The notes: generated from the letters alone by a model not told the origin. A DNA stretch of 64,000 nt from Acholeplasma sp. (GCA_012839355.1 DUNK01000015.1:1-64000), one strand, 5' to 3'. Positions 38,863 through 49,970 are shown, numbered from the stretch's first letter. Program-made: numbers and translations.

Positions 38863-39402
38863 CTAAAACATAGGTGGGGTTGAAATCCACAAAATTTTAG
38901 CTATTTTATTTGTATTATTCACTAAATAATGCTCTCTATTTGCTCGGTAATAAAAGGTTTGTCCTTTTTTAACAATATGCTTTGTTTTATTTAAAACCAG
39001 CGTTATTTCCCCTTCTAAACAATAGCCAAACTCTTCACCTTCGTGTGGATTGTCTGTTTTTGATTTACCACCCGGCTCTAATTCAATAATTATTGGCTCC
39101 ATTTCAAATTTTAATGCATTAGGGACTATCCATTTAATTAAATGCTTTAATTCTTCATCCTCTTGCCAATAAAAATCTTCTTCAGTGTGAACAACTTGTT
39201 CATCTTTTAGCCTTGAGAAAAAAGCCGTTGGATCAGTTCCTAAAACTTCTAATATTGAAAAGAACGTTTCTAACGAGGGGGAGGATATATTTCTTTCTAT
39301 TTGGGAAATATACCCCTTTGTTAATTCTAACCTGTTAGCTAGTTCTTGTTGAGTTAAGCCGTTTTCTAAGCGCAACTGCTTAATCTTTGAACCTATATCC
39401 AT
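38863..39402 (-). CDS. XRE-family HTH + C-terminal cupin regulator
   Basis: [35 protein letters not shown]; cupin core [14 protein letters not shown]. Confidence 0.93.
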   Translation of the reverse strand: MDIGSKIKQLRLENGLTQQELANRLELTKGYISQIERNISSPSLETFFSILEVLGTDPTAFFSRLKDEQVVHTEEDFYWQEDEELKHLIKWIVPNALKFEMEPIIIELEPGGKSKTDNPHEGEEFGYCLEGEITLVLNKTKHIVKKGQTFYYRANREHYLVNNTNKIAKILWISTPPMF

Positions 39403-40595
39403 TATTTATCTGATAATGCAGCTACTCCTGGAAGCACTTTTCCTTCTAAATATTCTAAAGAAGCGCCGCCACCTGTAGAAATATGTGTTATTTTATCTTC
39501 ATAACCAAATTGAATTGCTGCTGCAGCAGAATCTCCGCCACCAACAATTGTAATAGCGTCTTTTAAGTTAGCTAACGCTTCACAAACACCTATAGTTCCT
39601 TTTCTATAGTTGTCCATTTCAAATACTCCCATTGGCCCATTCCATACAACTGTTTTTGCATTTTTAATTTCTTTTGCAAATAATTCAAGTGTTTTTGGCC
39701 CGATATCTAAGCTCATTTCACCCTCTTTAATGTCAGTAATTGGTCCAACATGTGTAGGTGCTTTATCTTCAAACTTATCAGTAAATGCAAAATCAACTGG
39801 TAAAATAATTTTGCCTTTTCCTTTTTCTAACAAGTTTTTAGCTAATTCAACTTTATCTGCTTCAAATAAAGATGTACCGATATCATAACCTTGTGCATTT
39901 AAGAATGTGTATGCCATTCCGCCGCCGATAATAACTTTGTCTGCTTTTTCAAGCAAGTTTTCTATAACTGAAATTTTATCAGAAACTTTTGCTCCACCTA
40001 AAATAGCCACAAATGGACGTTTAGGGTTGTCAACTGCACCGCCGATAAACTTAATTTCTTTTTCTAATAAAAAGCCTGCAACTGAATCTTTAATATTGCT
40101 AGCAATACCAACATTTGATGCGTGTGCTCTATGAGCTGTACCAAATGCATCGTTTACGAATACATCACCTAAACTAGCCCAATATTTGCCTAATTCAGGG
40201 TTGTTTTTAGATTCTTTATTGCCATCTAAATCTTCAAATCTAGTGTTTTCAAACATTAATATTTCGCCATCTTTAAGATTTGAAATTGCAACTTCTAACT
40301 CACTACCTCTTGTAACAGGAACGAACTTAACCTCTTTGCCTAATAACTCCTCTAATCTTTCACTAACAACTTTAAGTGATTTACTAGCTTTATCTTCTTC
40401 AGTTTTAACTCTTCCTAAATGAGAGAAAACAATCGCTCTTCCACCTTGATCTAAAATATATTTTAGTGTCGGAATCGCTTGAACAATCCTATTATCATCA
40501 GTAATATTACCATTTTGAATAGGTACGTTAAAGTCTACTCTTACTAATACTTTTTTACCTTTTAATTTTAAATCTCTAACTGTCTTTTTTGCCAT
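39402..40595 (-). CDS. pgk: Phosphoglycerate kinase
   Basis: [57 protein letters not shown]. Confidence 0.98.
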   Translation of the reverse strand: MAKKTVRDLKLKGKKVLVRVDFNVPIQNGNITDDNRIVQAIPTLKYILDQGGRAIVFSHLGRVKTEEDKASKSLKVVSERLEELLGKEVKFVPVTRGSELEVAISNLKDGEILMFENTRFEDLDGNKESKNNPELGKYWASLGDVFVNDAFGTAHRAHASNVGIASNIKDSVAGFLLEKEIKFIGGAVDNPKRPFVAILGGAKVSDKISVIENLLEKADKVIIGGGMAYTFLNAQGYDIGTSLFEADKVELAKNLLEKGKGKIILPVDFAFTDKFEDKAPTHVGPITDIKEGEMSLDIGPKTLELFAKEIKNAKTVVWNGPMGVFEMDNYRKGTIGVCEALANLKDAITIVGGGDSAAAAIQFGYEDKITHISTGGGASLEYLEGKVLPGVAALSDK

Positions 40596-40748
40596 AATTA
40601 TTCTCCTTTTATAATTATCATAATTCCAAATAACATTATATCATTTATATATCCATTTATCCAATAAAAACGGCGGATATTCTACAATTTTAAAAAAACA
40701 AGACAACTAAGCCTTATCTTTTCTTAATTTAATTATTAAATTAACATT

Positions 40749-41168
40749 TTATATTGATGAGTTTAAACCCCTTTTATCCATGTATTCTTTAACTCTTTTT
40801 GCTTTATCCATCATTATAGTAAAACTATTTACTGTTACACTAACTTCTAACTCTTTTAAATTAGTAAATAATATTAGTGTTTTATCAAAATGCTTTTGAT
40901 AAGAAAAAACTTCAAAATAATTAATCCAATATGTCTCATATCTTTTGGGTGACTTTGTAGGCATCAATAATATCTCTTTATTGATATATATTGGAACCTT
41001 TGTATTAATATTTAAATATAGTTTAGTGAGTTTTATTCTTGAATCATAGCTAAACAGTTCTCTCTCACATAATCCTTTTACAACAGAAAAAGCCGTCTTT
41101 TCAGCCTTTTGAATCTTTTCTTTACATGCAATGTTTGCCAAGTTGTTTTGATTGTAAATATATAACAT
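40749..41168 (-). CDS. Probable ComK-family transcription factor
   Basis: GLCERELFSYDSRIKLTKLYLNINTKVPIYINKEILLMPTKSPKRYETYWINYFEVFSYQ...ILFTNLKELEVSVTVNSF mirrors ComK (SSYAGRK..T.....K.PI.V.....I..FPT.S.....C.WI....V..F....V.FSNG......S.NSF). Confidence 0.7.
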   Translation of the reverse strand: MLYIYNQNNLANIACKEKIQKAEKTAFSVVKGLCERELFSYDSRIKLTKLYLNINTKVPIYINKEILLMPTKSPKRYETYWINYFEVFSYQKHFDKTLILFTNLKELEVSVTVNSFTIMMDKAKRVKEYMDKRGLNSSI

Positions 41169-41228
41169 ATTAATCTTTCCTTTATATTAATATATACAAC
41201 CAAACATCTTATTTTACTTTTACAAACA

Positions 41229-41258
41229 AAAAAGCCGAAACATTAATTTCGGCTTTAA
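41229..41258 (-). terminator. AAGCCGAAA-TTAATG-TTTCGGCTTTTTT hairpin downstream of the sugar ABC ATPase gene
   Basis: Strong stem with T-run on minus strand. Confidence 0.85.
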
Positions 41259-41272
41259 GTTAATTATTTAAA

Positions 41273-42715
41273 TTATTTTTTTGGCGTTTCTTTCTTTGGA
41301 GCTGCTGCCTTCTTAGGTGCCGCCTTAGGTGCTGCTTTCGGAGCCGCTTTCTTAGGTTCAGCCTTTACAGTTTCTTTTTTAGGTTCCTCTTTTTTCGGTT
41401 CTTCCTTAGCCTCTTCAGTTTCTTTTAAGTATTGTTCGTAATCTTCATCAGCTCTACCACGTTTAAAGAGACGTTTAAAGAGACCTTTAATCTTATCTAA
41501 GAATCCTACTTTTTCCTCTTCTTCGTATTCTAAACCTTCATCAAGTCCAAGTCCTTGATAGTCACTTGGAATAATTTGTGGATTTTCAACACCCTCTGGA
41601 GGTAAGTTGTAGTCATATACAAGTCTAAATTCTGTTTTTGCATCAAAGAAGTGTGTTTTATCCATATCAAGTTCTAATACAACTTCATCACCTAAACGTA
41701 AATCGTCTCTTGCAGATACACTTGCACAAATTTGATAACCATTAACATCTGTATAAATGTTTGTTTCTGAACCTAATAACTCAGCAACATCAACAATTAA
41801 TTTAACTGTTTCTTTATTTTTAAGGTTAACATCTGCTAAATCATCATAAATGTCTTCTGGTCTAATACCCATTACAACTGGTTTTTTGAAAAATCTATTT
41901 TGTTTAATAACCTTTAATTTTTCTTCTGGAAGTTTAAATTTATAATCACCACTTACAAAAACTCCATCAGGTTCAACAATACCTTCAATAAAGTTCATTG
42001 GAGGTGTACCAATGAATCCGCCAACGAAGATATTAACTGGTGTATCATAAATTTCTTTTGGTGTACCAACTTGTTGAATAACACCATCGTTTTGAACAAC
42101 TATTCTAGTTGCCATCGTCATCGCTTCAACCTGGTCGTGTGTAACATATAGCGTTGTTGTTTTTAAACGGTCGTGAAGTTTAATCAACTCTCCTCTTGTT
42201 TGAACACGCAACTTAGCGTCTAAGTTTGATAAAGGCTCGTCCATTAAGAATACTTTCGCATCTCTAACGATAGCTCTACCTAATGCAACACGCTGACGCT
42301 GACCACCTGATAGAGCTCTAGGCTTTCTATCTAAGTAAGGTAATAAACCTAAAATTTCTGCCGCTTCTTTAACTTTCTTGTCAATTTCGTTTTTAGGCAT
42401 TTTTCTAATTTTTAATCCAAACGCCATATTGTCATAAACAGACATATGTGGATATAAAGCGTATGATTGGAAAACCATCGCAATATCTCTGTCTTTTGGT
42501 GCCACGTCATTAACTAGTAAATCATCAATATATAATTCCCCGTGTGAAATCTCTTCTAAACCTGCCACCATTCTTAAAGTTGTTGACTTTCCGCAACCAG
42601 AAGGTCCTACTAAAACGATAAATTCGCGGTCTTTAACTTCTAAACTAAAGTTTTTAACGGCTCTAACGCCACCCGGATAAACTTTGTTTAATTTTCTAAA
42701 CGTAATCGTTGCCAT
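41273..42715 (-). CDS. UgpC/MsmK-type ABC transporter ATPase with Lys/Ala/Pro-rich C-terminal tail
   Basis: GPSGCGKSTTLRMVAGLE, LSGGQRQRVALGRA, MDEPLSNLDAKLR; tail PKKAAPKAAPKAAPKKAAAPKKETPKK. Confidence 0.93.
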   Translation of the reverse strand: MATITFRKLNKVYPGGVRAVKNFSLEVKDREFIVLVGPSGCGKSTTLRMVAGLEEISHGELYIDDLLVNDVAPKDRDIAMVFQSYALYPHMSVYDNMAFGLKIRKMPKNEIDKKVKEAAEILGLLPYLDRKPRALSGGQRQRVALGRAIVRDAKVFLMDEPLSNLDAKLRVQTRGELIKLHDRLKTTTLYVTHDQVEAMTMATRIVVQNDGVIQQVGTPKEIYDTPVNIFVGGFIGTPPMNFIEGIVEPDGVFVSGDYKFKLPEEKLKVIKQNRFFKKPVVMGIRPEDIYDDLADVNLKNKETVKLIVDVAELLGSETNIYTDVNGYQICASVSARDDLRLGDEVVLELDMDKTHFFDAKTEFRLVYDYNLPPEGVENPQIIPSDYQGLGLDEGLEYEEEEKVGFLDKIKGLFKRLFKRGRADEDYEQYLKETEEAKEEPKKEEPKKETVKAEPKKAAPKAAPKAAPKKAAAPKKETPKK

Positions 42716-42797
42716 AAAATCTCTCCTTTAAATTCAATATTACTTTTATTATATAAAACTAATCATTACTTTTGAATGTGCAAATTGCACATACTTT

Positions 42798-43376
42798 TTA
42801 TAAATCTTTGAGTAACATATAAATGAAGACTGAATCATCAAAATCTTTTAAATTATATCCTGTGATATTAGTGAACTTTTCTAATCTATTATCAAGTGTG
42901 TTTCTATGAAGATTTGCATGTTTACTTGCAAGTGTTGTATTCTTATCATTTTCTAAATAAATTTTAATAGTTCTTAAAAACTCTTTATCATTATATAAAC
43001 TTTTAAATACTTCCTTTTTTAAGTTTTCATCAACATGTTTTCTTGTCTCATAATAAAATAATGTTTTATCACTATTATAGGTTTCTTTAAATAATTCTTT
43101 CTTTACATTTTTACTAACACTTTCTTTGAGTGCTACTTTACTATGAAACATAACTGATTCATATAACTTTAGATCAGAATAAAAATCACCATTTACTGCA
43201 ATAATAAATGATTCCCAACTCATCTCTGCTTCAACAACATCAGTCGCTATTAAAACATCATCTTTAATTTTAATTGTTGGTTTAACCATAACGCCTTCTA
43301 ATAATTCGCTTAAAGTGTTTCTTTCTAAACTCGTTAAGGCATCTAAACCCTTTATTATAATATAATAACCGTACAA
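42798..43376 (-). CDS. PucR/CdaR-type helix-turn-helix regulator
   Basis: C-terminal TLASKHANLHRNTLDNRLEKFTNITGYNLKDFDDSVFIYMLL. Confidence 0.75.
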   Translation of the reverse strand: MYGYYIIIKGLDALTSLERNTLSELLEGVMVKPTIKIKDDVLIATDVVEAEMSWESFIIAVNGDFYSDLKLYESVMFHSKVALKESVSKNVKKELFKETYNSDKTLFYYETRKHVDENLKKEVFKSLYNDKEFLRTIKIYLENDKNTTLASKHANLHRNTLDNRLEKFTNITGYNLKDFDDSVFIYMLLKDL

Positions 43377-43461
43377 CTAAATCACCGCTTATATTATACC
43401 CTATTTTAAACAAGAATACTAATTGATAGTTATGTTATAATCAATTAAAGGAGTGATTTTA

Positions 43462-44478
43462 ATGAAACTACCAAAATTTTTAAAACCTGGCGATACTATT
43501 GGACTAGTTGCCCCGTCTTTCGGAGCCAACACAGAACCTTACCATACAAGACTAAAAAGCGCCATTAACTATTTACACGAAGAAGGCTTTAAAACAAAAG
43601 TTTTCGGTGACATCTTTGGTTATTACATGGGAGCATCCGAATCAAAAGAAAAAAGAGCCAAGGCCTTTATGGATGCTTATACTGATAAAGATGTTAATGC
43701 TATCTTTAGTGTAAGCGGTGGTGAAATGATGTTTGAAATCTTACCTTTAATTGATTTTGAAGAATTAAAGAAACACGAGCCTAAATTTTTCATCGGTTAT
43801 TCGGATAATACAAACCTAACTTTTTTACTCCCAACATTAATTGATGTAGTAAGTGTTTACGCTCCATGCCTAACAACATTTGGGATGAAACCATTAGATC
43901 CTTTTTTAGTTCAAATAATGGGCCTCTTAAAAGGTAAAAAAATCACTCAACACGCATCAAAATTTTACGAGCCCATAGATACACCAGAAAGAGAGCCACT
44001 CGCCCCTTATTCGCTCATAGAAAAAACAAAATGGATTAACTTATTTGGCGAAGAAAATCTCACGTTAAAAGGTAGAGTTATCGGCGGTTGTTTAGAAGTC
44101 TTAGTATCATTAGTTGGAACTCCATATGATAATGTAAAAAACTTTATCAAGAAGTATAAAGATGATAATATAATTTGGTTTTTAGAAGTGGCTGAATTTA
44201 ATCTTTTTGGATATAAAAAAGCACTTTGGCAATTAAAAGAAGCTGGTTGGTTTAATAATACAAAAGCAATTTTGTTTGGTAGATCCGCCGGGACAAAAAC
44301 ATTTATAGACATGAACCTTTATGATGTTACAAAAGACATTTTAAAAGACTTAAATATACCAGTAATTATGGATATGGATATCGGTCACGTTAGTCCAGTT
44401 CACGCAATCTTTACTGGCGCAAAAATCGAGGTGGAAAACACACCTCGAAATAGTTTTGTAAAGTTTAATTTAACTTAA
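43462..44478 (+). CDS. S66 LD-carboxypeptidase/MccF-like peptidase
   Basis: LKPGDTIGLVAPSFG; FSVSGGEMMFEILPLIDFEELKKHEPKFFIGYSDNTNLTF; start at ATG 43462 after AAAGGAG. Confidence 0.9.
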   Translation: MKLPKFLKPGDTIGLVAPSFGANTEPYHTRLKSAINYLHEEGFKTKVFGDIFGYYMGASESKEKRAKAFMDAYTDKDVNAIFSVSGGEMMFEILPLIDFEELKKHEPKFFIGYSDNTNLTFLLPTLIDVVSVYAPCLTTFGMKPLDPFLVQIMGLLKGKKITQHASKFYEPIDTPEREPLAPYSLIEKTKWINLFGEENLTLKGRVIGGCLEVLVSLVGTPYDNVKNFIKKYKDDNIIWFLEVAEFNLFGYKKALWQLKEAGWFNNTKAILFGRSAGTKTFIDMNLYDVTKDILKDLNIPVIMDMDIGHVSPVHAIFTGAKIEVENTPRNSFVKFNLT

Positions 44479-44510
44479 ATTTTTATATAGTAAATCAGTT
44501 TTTATCTGTG

Positions 44511-45098
44511 TTATGTTTCTTCTGTAAACGGCTTAGATATAGCAATATCCGGTTTTGGTTTAAAGTTGTAAAACATGAAATTGAAGAATAGCGGAAACGC
44601 ACTAACGATTAGCACAAAAGCCCCCTGAGCAATCATATTTTTGATTAGTAACATAATTCCAATAATAGCGAAAAGCACATAAAGAATTGTTGTAAAAACA
44701 AAGAATCTAAAGTGTGCTTTTTTGTTTTTTCTAAAGAGGTTTGTAACGCTTGAAACACACATAAGTAAACTTAAAAAAACAATCGGCACAAAATAGTTTT
44801 CACCATGATGGATATGTTCACTAATTAATAGCAACAACAACATCCCTAACAACATTGTGTGAACTGTTGTAAAACGCAAAAAACCATATCTTCTTTCTTT
44901 GCTATTAATTCTTTCTTTTTCTTTCATCGGAATTATTTTCAAGATTGAACCATCACTCTTTTTTAGAACCTTTAAACACATTCCGATTTGTGGTTTAAAC
45001 ACGAAAAGATCTTTACTAATTTTATAGTAAGATTTCCCTTCTTGAACATATATATTTTTGTTAGTAATATTAAATATTGTTCCCAAGTTCTCCACCAC
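44511..45098 (-). CDS. Hypothetical multi-TM membrane protein
   Basis: Open ORF with several hydrophobic segments. Confidence 0.6.
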   Translation of the reverse strand: MVENLGTIFNITNKNIYVQEGKSYYKISKDLFVFKPQIGMCLKVLKKSDGSILKIIPMKEKERINSKERRYGFLRFTTVHTMLLGMLLLLLISEHIHHGENYFVPIVFLSLLMCVSSVTNLFRKNKKAHFRFFVFTTILYVLFAIIGIMLLIKNMIAQGAFVLIVSAFPLFFNFMFYNFKPKPDIAISKPFTEET

Positions 45099-45124
45099 AA
45101 TCTTTCATTGTAATACTATATTTT

Positions 45125-46537
45125 TTAACCAATCGAACCTTCCATTTCTAATTTAATTAATTGGTTTAATTCTACTGCGTATTCCATCGGTAATTCTTTC
45201 GTAAACGGTTCAATGAAACCCATAACAATCATCTCTGTTGCTTCTTCTTCAGTGAGTCCTCTACTCATTAGATAAAAGAGTTGATCTTCACTAATTTTTG
45301 AGACTGTCGCTTCGTGTTCTAAGAAGCCTTCAGAGTTATTAATAATGTTAATTGGAATTGTATCACTGTAAGATATATCATCTAAAATAATCGTATCACA
45401 CTCAACATGTGCTTTAGCTTTTTTGGCATCTTTACCAAAATATACTTTGCCGCGATAATTAACTTTACCACCACCACGAGAGATTGATTTAGAAATAATT
45501 GTTGATTGCGTGTGCGGAGCTAAATGAATCATCTTCGCGCCCGCATCTTGAATTTGATTTTTACCTGCAAAAGCGATTGAGATTGTATTTCCTTTTGCAT
45601 AAGGTTCTAATAACACACAAGAAGGATATTTCATATTGATTAATGAACCCATATTACCATCAATCCATTCCATTAATCCATTTTCATACACATGCGCTCT
45701 TTTTGTTACAAGGTTGTTGACATTACTTGACCAGTTTTGAATCGTTGTATATCTACAATATGCATTCTTTTTAACAATAATTTCAACCGTAGCAGCATGT
45801 AGTGACTCTGTTGAGTAAATCGGCGCTGTACATCCCTCAATATAATGAACACTTGCGCCTTCATCAACAATAATTAATGTTCTTTCAAACTGTCCCGTTC
45901 TCTCACTATTAATCCGAAAATACGAATGTAGTGGTTTATCTATTTTAACACCTTTTGGAACATAAATAAAGGTCCCACCACTCCAAACCGCTCCATTTAA
46001 ACCTGCGTATTTATTATCTTTATAAGGAACTACTGTTCCAAAATACTCTTTAACTAACTCAGGATATTCTCTTAATGCTGTATCAGTATCTACAAATATA
46101 ACACCCGTTTCTTCTAAATTTTTAGCGGTTGCATTATAAACTACTTCGCTTTCAAATTGCGTCGAAACACCAGCTAAAAACTTCTTTTCAGCCTCAGGTA
46201 TACCTAACTTTTCAAATGTTTCTTTAATCTCTTTTGGTACATCTTCCCAACTTGTACTAACTTTATCTGATGAACGGATAAAATATGTTAAGTCTTGAAT
46301 ATTAATGTTAGATAAATCCGGACCCCAAGTTGGGTTTTCTTTATTTATAAAATACTCATAACTTTTTAATCTATAATCTAACATCCATTTAGGTTCGTTT
46401 TTGTAAGCAGAGATTTTCTTAACAATGTCTTCGTTTAAGCCCTTTTCAGTTTTAATAACTGGTTTTGACTCGGTTTTAAAACCATACTTGTAATCACCAA
46501 TTATCTCATCATACTTTTTCTTAGTATTTTCATCCAT
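45125..46537 (-). CDS. sufB: Fe-S cluster assembly protein SufB
   Basis: [47 protein letters not shown]. Confidence 0.97.
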   Translation of the reverse strand: MDENTKKKYDEIIGDYKYGFKTESKPVIKTEKGLNEDIVKKISAYKNEPKWMLDYRLKSYEYFINKENPTWGPDLSNINIQDLTYFIRSSDKVSTSWEDVPKEIKETFEKLGIPEAEKKFLAGVSTQFESEVVYNATAKNLEETGVIFVDTDTALREYPELVKEYFGTVVPYKDNKYAGLNGAVWSGGTFIYVPKGVKIDKPLHSYFRINSERTGQFERTLIIVDEGASVHYIEGCTAPIYSTESLHAATVEIIVKKNAYCRYTTIQNWSSNVNNLVTKRAHVYENGLMEWIDGNMGSLINMKYPSCVLLEPYAKGNTISIAFAGKNQIQDAGAKMIHLAPHTQSTIISKSISRGGGKVNYRGKVYFGKDAKKAKAHVECDTIILDDISYSDTIPINIINNSEGFLEHEATVSKISEDQLFYLMSRGLTEEEATEMIVMGFIEPFTKELPMEYAVELNQLIKLEMEGSIG

Positions 46538-46973
46538 TGTTCTCCTCCTTCTCTTTTAAAACGCCTTCTTTAGCAGCATGCCAAGCTAAATTAGCGCATC
46601 TAATTCTCGCAGGAAACTTGCTAACCCCCATATATGCTAGGGCCTCACCCTTTAATATTTCATCGTTAAAATCTTTTCCCGTCAATAAAAGATTAAAAGC
46701 GTCAATCTTCTCTAGTGCAACATCAACGTTTTCACCTTTTAATTCTTCACTCATCACCGATGCACTTGAACAGCAGATTGAACAACCAGTGCCTGTGTGT
46801 CTAACATCTTTAATCATGCCGTTTTCAATTAGTAATTGAACTGTAACATCATCGCCGCAAGAAGGGTTTACTAAATTAATCGTTCGATAATTTTCATCGT
46901 TTTTTAAACCTTTATTTCTTGGGTCTTTATAATGATCCATAATAATTTGTCTATATAAACTATCTATACTCAT
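46530..46973 (-). CDS. sufU: SufU Fe-S scaffold/sulfur relay protein
   Basis: [38 protein letters not shown]. Confidence 0.96.
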   Translation of the reverse strand: MSIDSLYRQIIMDHYKDPRNKGLKNDENYRTINLVNPSCGDDVTVQLLIENGMIKDVRHTGTGCSICCSSASVMSEELKGENVDVALEKIDAFNLLLTGKDFNDEILKGEALAYMGVSKFPARIRCANLAWHAAKEGVLKEKEENNG

Positions 46974-46982
46974 CTTAATCTC

Positions 46983-48188
46983 CTAAAACTTTTTAAAGAA
47001 CCTGACCGCTTCTTTGACGGTTTCAATAAATTTATCAATATCTTCTTCGCTGTTATAAATATAAAATGACGCCCTTAAAGTTGCCGTTTCACCTAACCAT
47101 CTAACAATAAGTTGCGCACAATGTTCTCCAGCTCTTATACAAATATTTTTATTATCAAAGATTGTTGCTGCATCATGTGGATGAACCCCCTCTAAATTAA
47201 AGGTTATAATGCCTGTATCACTTTTGTTATATACAACAACACCATCAATCTCTTTTAATTTTTTTAATGTGTATTCATTTAACTTTTTAATATGTTTTTT
47301 AATCTTTGTAAAACCAATTTCATTAATGAGTTCTACCGCTTGTTTTAGCGCAATTGCACCAGCTATAATTGGTGTGCCTGCCTCATACTTAATTGGGGCT
47401 TCTCTATACTCCGCTTTATCTTTATAAACATAATTAACCATCTCGCCGCCAAACTCAAACGGTTCTACAATATTATGATGTTTTTTATTTATATATAAAA
47501 CACCAATCCCGCTTGGTCCCATCATCTTATGACCTGAAAAGGCTAAAAAATCACACCCTAAGTCTTTTACATCAATCTTCAAATGTCCCGCAGCTTGTGC
47601 AGCATCAATAACCGTTAACGCCCCAACACTTTTCGCAATTTCAACAAACTCTTTAACTTTTTGAATTCTTCCCATTACATTAGATACATATGTTAAAGCG
47701 ATTATTTTCGTATTCTTATTAACAATCTTTTTAAGATATTCTAAATCAATATCTCCGTTTTCATCTAATTTAGCAAATACTAATTTAGCACCAGTTTTTT
47801 TACTTACATTTAACCAAGGTAAAAATGATGAATGGTGTTCTAACTCAGAAGTGATAATTTCATCGCCTGGTTTTAATTTAAATAAATAACTTTGCGCAAG
47901 CATATTTAAACTATTAGTCGTCCCTTTAGTAAAGATAACTTCTTCATAGTCTGCATTAATAAACTCCGCAACAGCACGTCTTGAGGCCTCATATAACTCT
48001 GTTGCTTCATAAGAGAGATTATAAACGCCTCTATGGATATTCACCCCATAATTGTTATAATAATCGTTTAAAGACGAAATAACAGCCTTCGGCTTTAGTG
48101 CTGAAGCTGTTGTATCTAAATAGATTAAACTTGGATTGTTTGAGAAGATTGGAAACATCTCTTTAATCTTTTTTACGTCTAAACTCAT
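46983..48188 (-). CDS. sufS: Cysteine desulfurase
   Basis: HRGVYNLSYEAT; FSGHKMMGPSGIGVLY; RAGEHCAQ. Confidence 0.97.
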   Translation of the reverse strand: MSLDVKKIKEMFPIFSNNPSLIYLDTTASALKPKAVISSLNDYYNNYGVNIHRGVYNLSYEATELYEASRRAVAEFINADYEEVIFTKGTTNSLNMLAQSYLFKLKPGDEIITSELEHHSSFLPWLNVSKKTGAKLVFAKLDENGDIDLEYLKKIVNKNTKIIALTYVSNVMGRIQKVKEFVEIAKSVGALTVIDAAQAAGHLKIDVKDLGCDFLAFSGHKMMGPSGIGVLYINKKHHNIVEPFEFGGEMVNYVYKDKAEYREAPIKYEAGTPIIAGAIALKQAVELINEIGFTKIKKHIKKLNEYTLKKLKEIDGVVVYNKSDTGIITFNLEGVHPHDAATIFDNKNICIRAGEHCAQLIVRWLGETATLRASFYIYNSEEDIDKFIETVKEAVRFFKKF

Positions 48189-49063
48189 AAGCGTTTATTC
48201 ACCACATTGATAAACCTTTCTTTAATGTCTTTATCTGTAATCTCATCAACTACCGGTCTAATTAAGCCGTTTATCATCAGTTTTTCTGCTTCCTTTTTAG
48301 TTAAACCGCGACTCATTAAATAATAAATGCTTTCTTCATCAAGTTGGCCAACCGTCGCTCCATGACCAGCAGTCACATCGTATTCATCAATTAAAAGGAT
48401 TGGGTTAACTTCAATAAATGCATCGTTTGAAGTTGTTATCCCTTGAAGATTTTGATAAGCATCAGACTTACTATTACCTTTTAAGATTTTTTCTATCCCG
48501 TTTAATACAATTCTACCATTAGCACTCGCAATAGCAACATTATACATTAAACCTTTACTATTTTTAGCTTCATGATTAATTATTACATCAACAGTTTGAC
48601 TATTATCTCTTCCAGAAATAGTAACTACTCTAACATTAACATTTGAACCTATCCCAATAAGTCTATTATTTAAGTTAGCCTTTACTTTATTATTTAAAAA
48701 ACCTACCATTAAATTTAATGATGCATCTTTTTCAATTATAACGTTTTGATTAATTGTTGCATCATCGCTTAAAAGTTCTGTAACTAATAAATAAGTTATG
48801 TTGCTGTTAGGCTTTAAAATTAAATCCACATCATATTTTAAACTTTCTTTTAGGTTGTTGTTTATTTCAATAATTATTTTCGCTTCGCTAGAGTCTTGTG
48901 CTTCAATTACTAATGGTTCATTATTACTTAACGCAAAAACAACCGGCTCTATTATTTGCCCGCTAATTTTTAATGTTTTTCCGTTATATTCAACACCCTT
49001 AGGTAATTTTTTTTCCTTTATATTAACAACCTCTTGTGGCATCTTACCTAACCTCAAAATCAA
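48185..49063 (-). CDS. sufD: Fe-S cluster assembly protein SufD
   Basis: [41 protein letters not shown]. Confidence 0.95.
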   Translation of the reverse strand: MILRLGKMPQEVVNIKEKKLPKGVEYNGKTLKISGQIIEPVVFALSNNEPLVIEAQDSSEAKIIIEINNNLKESLKYDVDLILKPNSNITYLLVTELLSDDATINQNVIIEKDASLNLMVGFLNNKVKANLNNRLIGIGSNVNVRVVTISGRDNSQTVDVIINHEAKNSKGLMYNVAIASANGRIVLNGIEKILKGNSKSDAYQNLQGITTSNDAFIEVNPILLIDEYDVTAGHGATVGQLDEESIYYLMSRGLTKKEAEKLMINGLIRPVVDEITDKDIKERFINVVNKRL

Positions 49064-49811
49064 TATTTAAATCTTTCTTCAGCCACTCATAGCCTTGTTT
49101 TTCAATTTTTTCTATTAACTCTATCCCGCCACTTTTAACGATTTTACCATCAATCATTATGTGAACATGTGTTGGTTTAATATAGTCTAAAATTCTTTGA
49201 TAATGCGTAATTAAAAGGCACCCAAAGTTTTCTGAAACCATCTCATTTACAGCTTCGCCAACAATTTTTACATTATCAATATCAAGCCCTGAATCAATCT
49301 CATCTAATATAGCAATCTTAGGCTTTAACATTTTCATTTGTAAAATTTCATTGCGCTTTTTTTCTCCGCCAGAAAAGCCTTCATTTAAATATCTATGCGC
49401 TAAACTTGAAGCCATCTTTAATTCTTTAATCGCTGCTTCATACTCTTTAAATACTTTAAATACAGAAATCTTTTCTTCCCCTCTATGACTTCTCAAAGCC
49501 GTATTAATAAACTCATAGTTTGTCACTCCTGTAACTTCAGCCGGATATTGCATCGCTAAAAAGATCCCATTACGAGACCTTTCATAAACTTCCATTTCTA
49601 AAACATCTTTATCATCTAAAAAGATTTCACCTTTTGTAACTTCATAAATAGGGTTTCCCATTATTACACTAGCTAATGTGCTTTTACCAGTACCATTTGG
49701 CCCCATAATCGCATGAACCTCACCAGTTCCTAATTCTAAATTAACTCCTTTTAAAATTTCTAACCCGTCAACTTGTGCATGAAGATTTTTGATTTTTAAT
49801 TTGCTCATCAA
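49044..49811 (-). CDS. sufC: Fe-S cluster assembly ATPase SufC
   Basis: MGPNGTGKSTLASVIMG; FSGGEKKRNEILQM; DEIDSGLDID. Confidence 0.97.
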   Translation of the reverse strand: MMSKLKIKNLHAQVDGLEILKGVNLELGTGEVHAIMGPNGTGKSTLASVIMGNPIYEVTKGEIFLDDKDVLEMEVYERSRNGIFLAMQYPAEVTGVTNYEFINTALRSHRGEEKISVFKVFKEYEAAIKELKMASSLAHRYLNEGFSGGEKKRNEILQMKMLKPKIAILDEIDSGLDIDNVKIVGEAVNEMVSENFGCLLITHYQRILDYIKPTHVHIMIDGKIVKSGGIELIEKIEKQGYEWLKKDLNIDFEVR

Positions 49812-49970
49812 AATTGCCTCCTTTAAATTGCCAATGTTATTATATAATATTTAATAGTCTATTGCTAATAAATAGACAGAAAAAATACTTATAAAAAACA
49901 TTGTTAAGCGTTTTCATTTAAAATAAAAGCCCTTTCATATTTTTTTCCTTGATTTTTGTTATATAATAAA

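Noticed and set aside
41273-41420. Repetitive DNA (GCxGCxCCxAAA units) at the end of the sugar ABC ATPase gene as a CRISPR or tandem-repeat locus
   Set aside because: It is coding low-complexity (Lys/Ala/Pro) sequence in frame, with no spacer structure.
44007-44312. 101-aa minus ORF within the S66 peptidase gene
   Set aside because: Antisense shadow of a clearly conserved CDS.
49812-49970. cre-like ATGAAAACGCTTAACAA upstream of the suf operon
   Set aside because: The second half-site is displaced by one base; too degenerate to call in an AT-rich genome.
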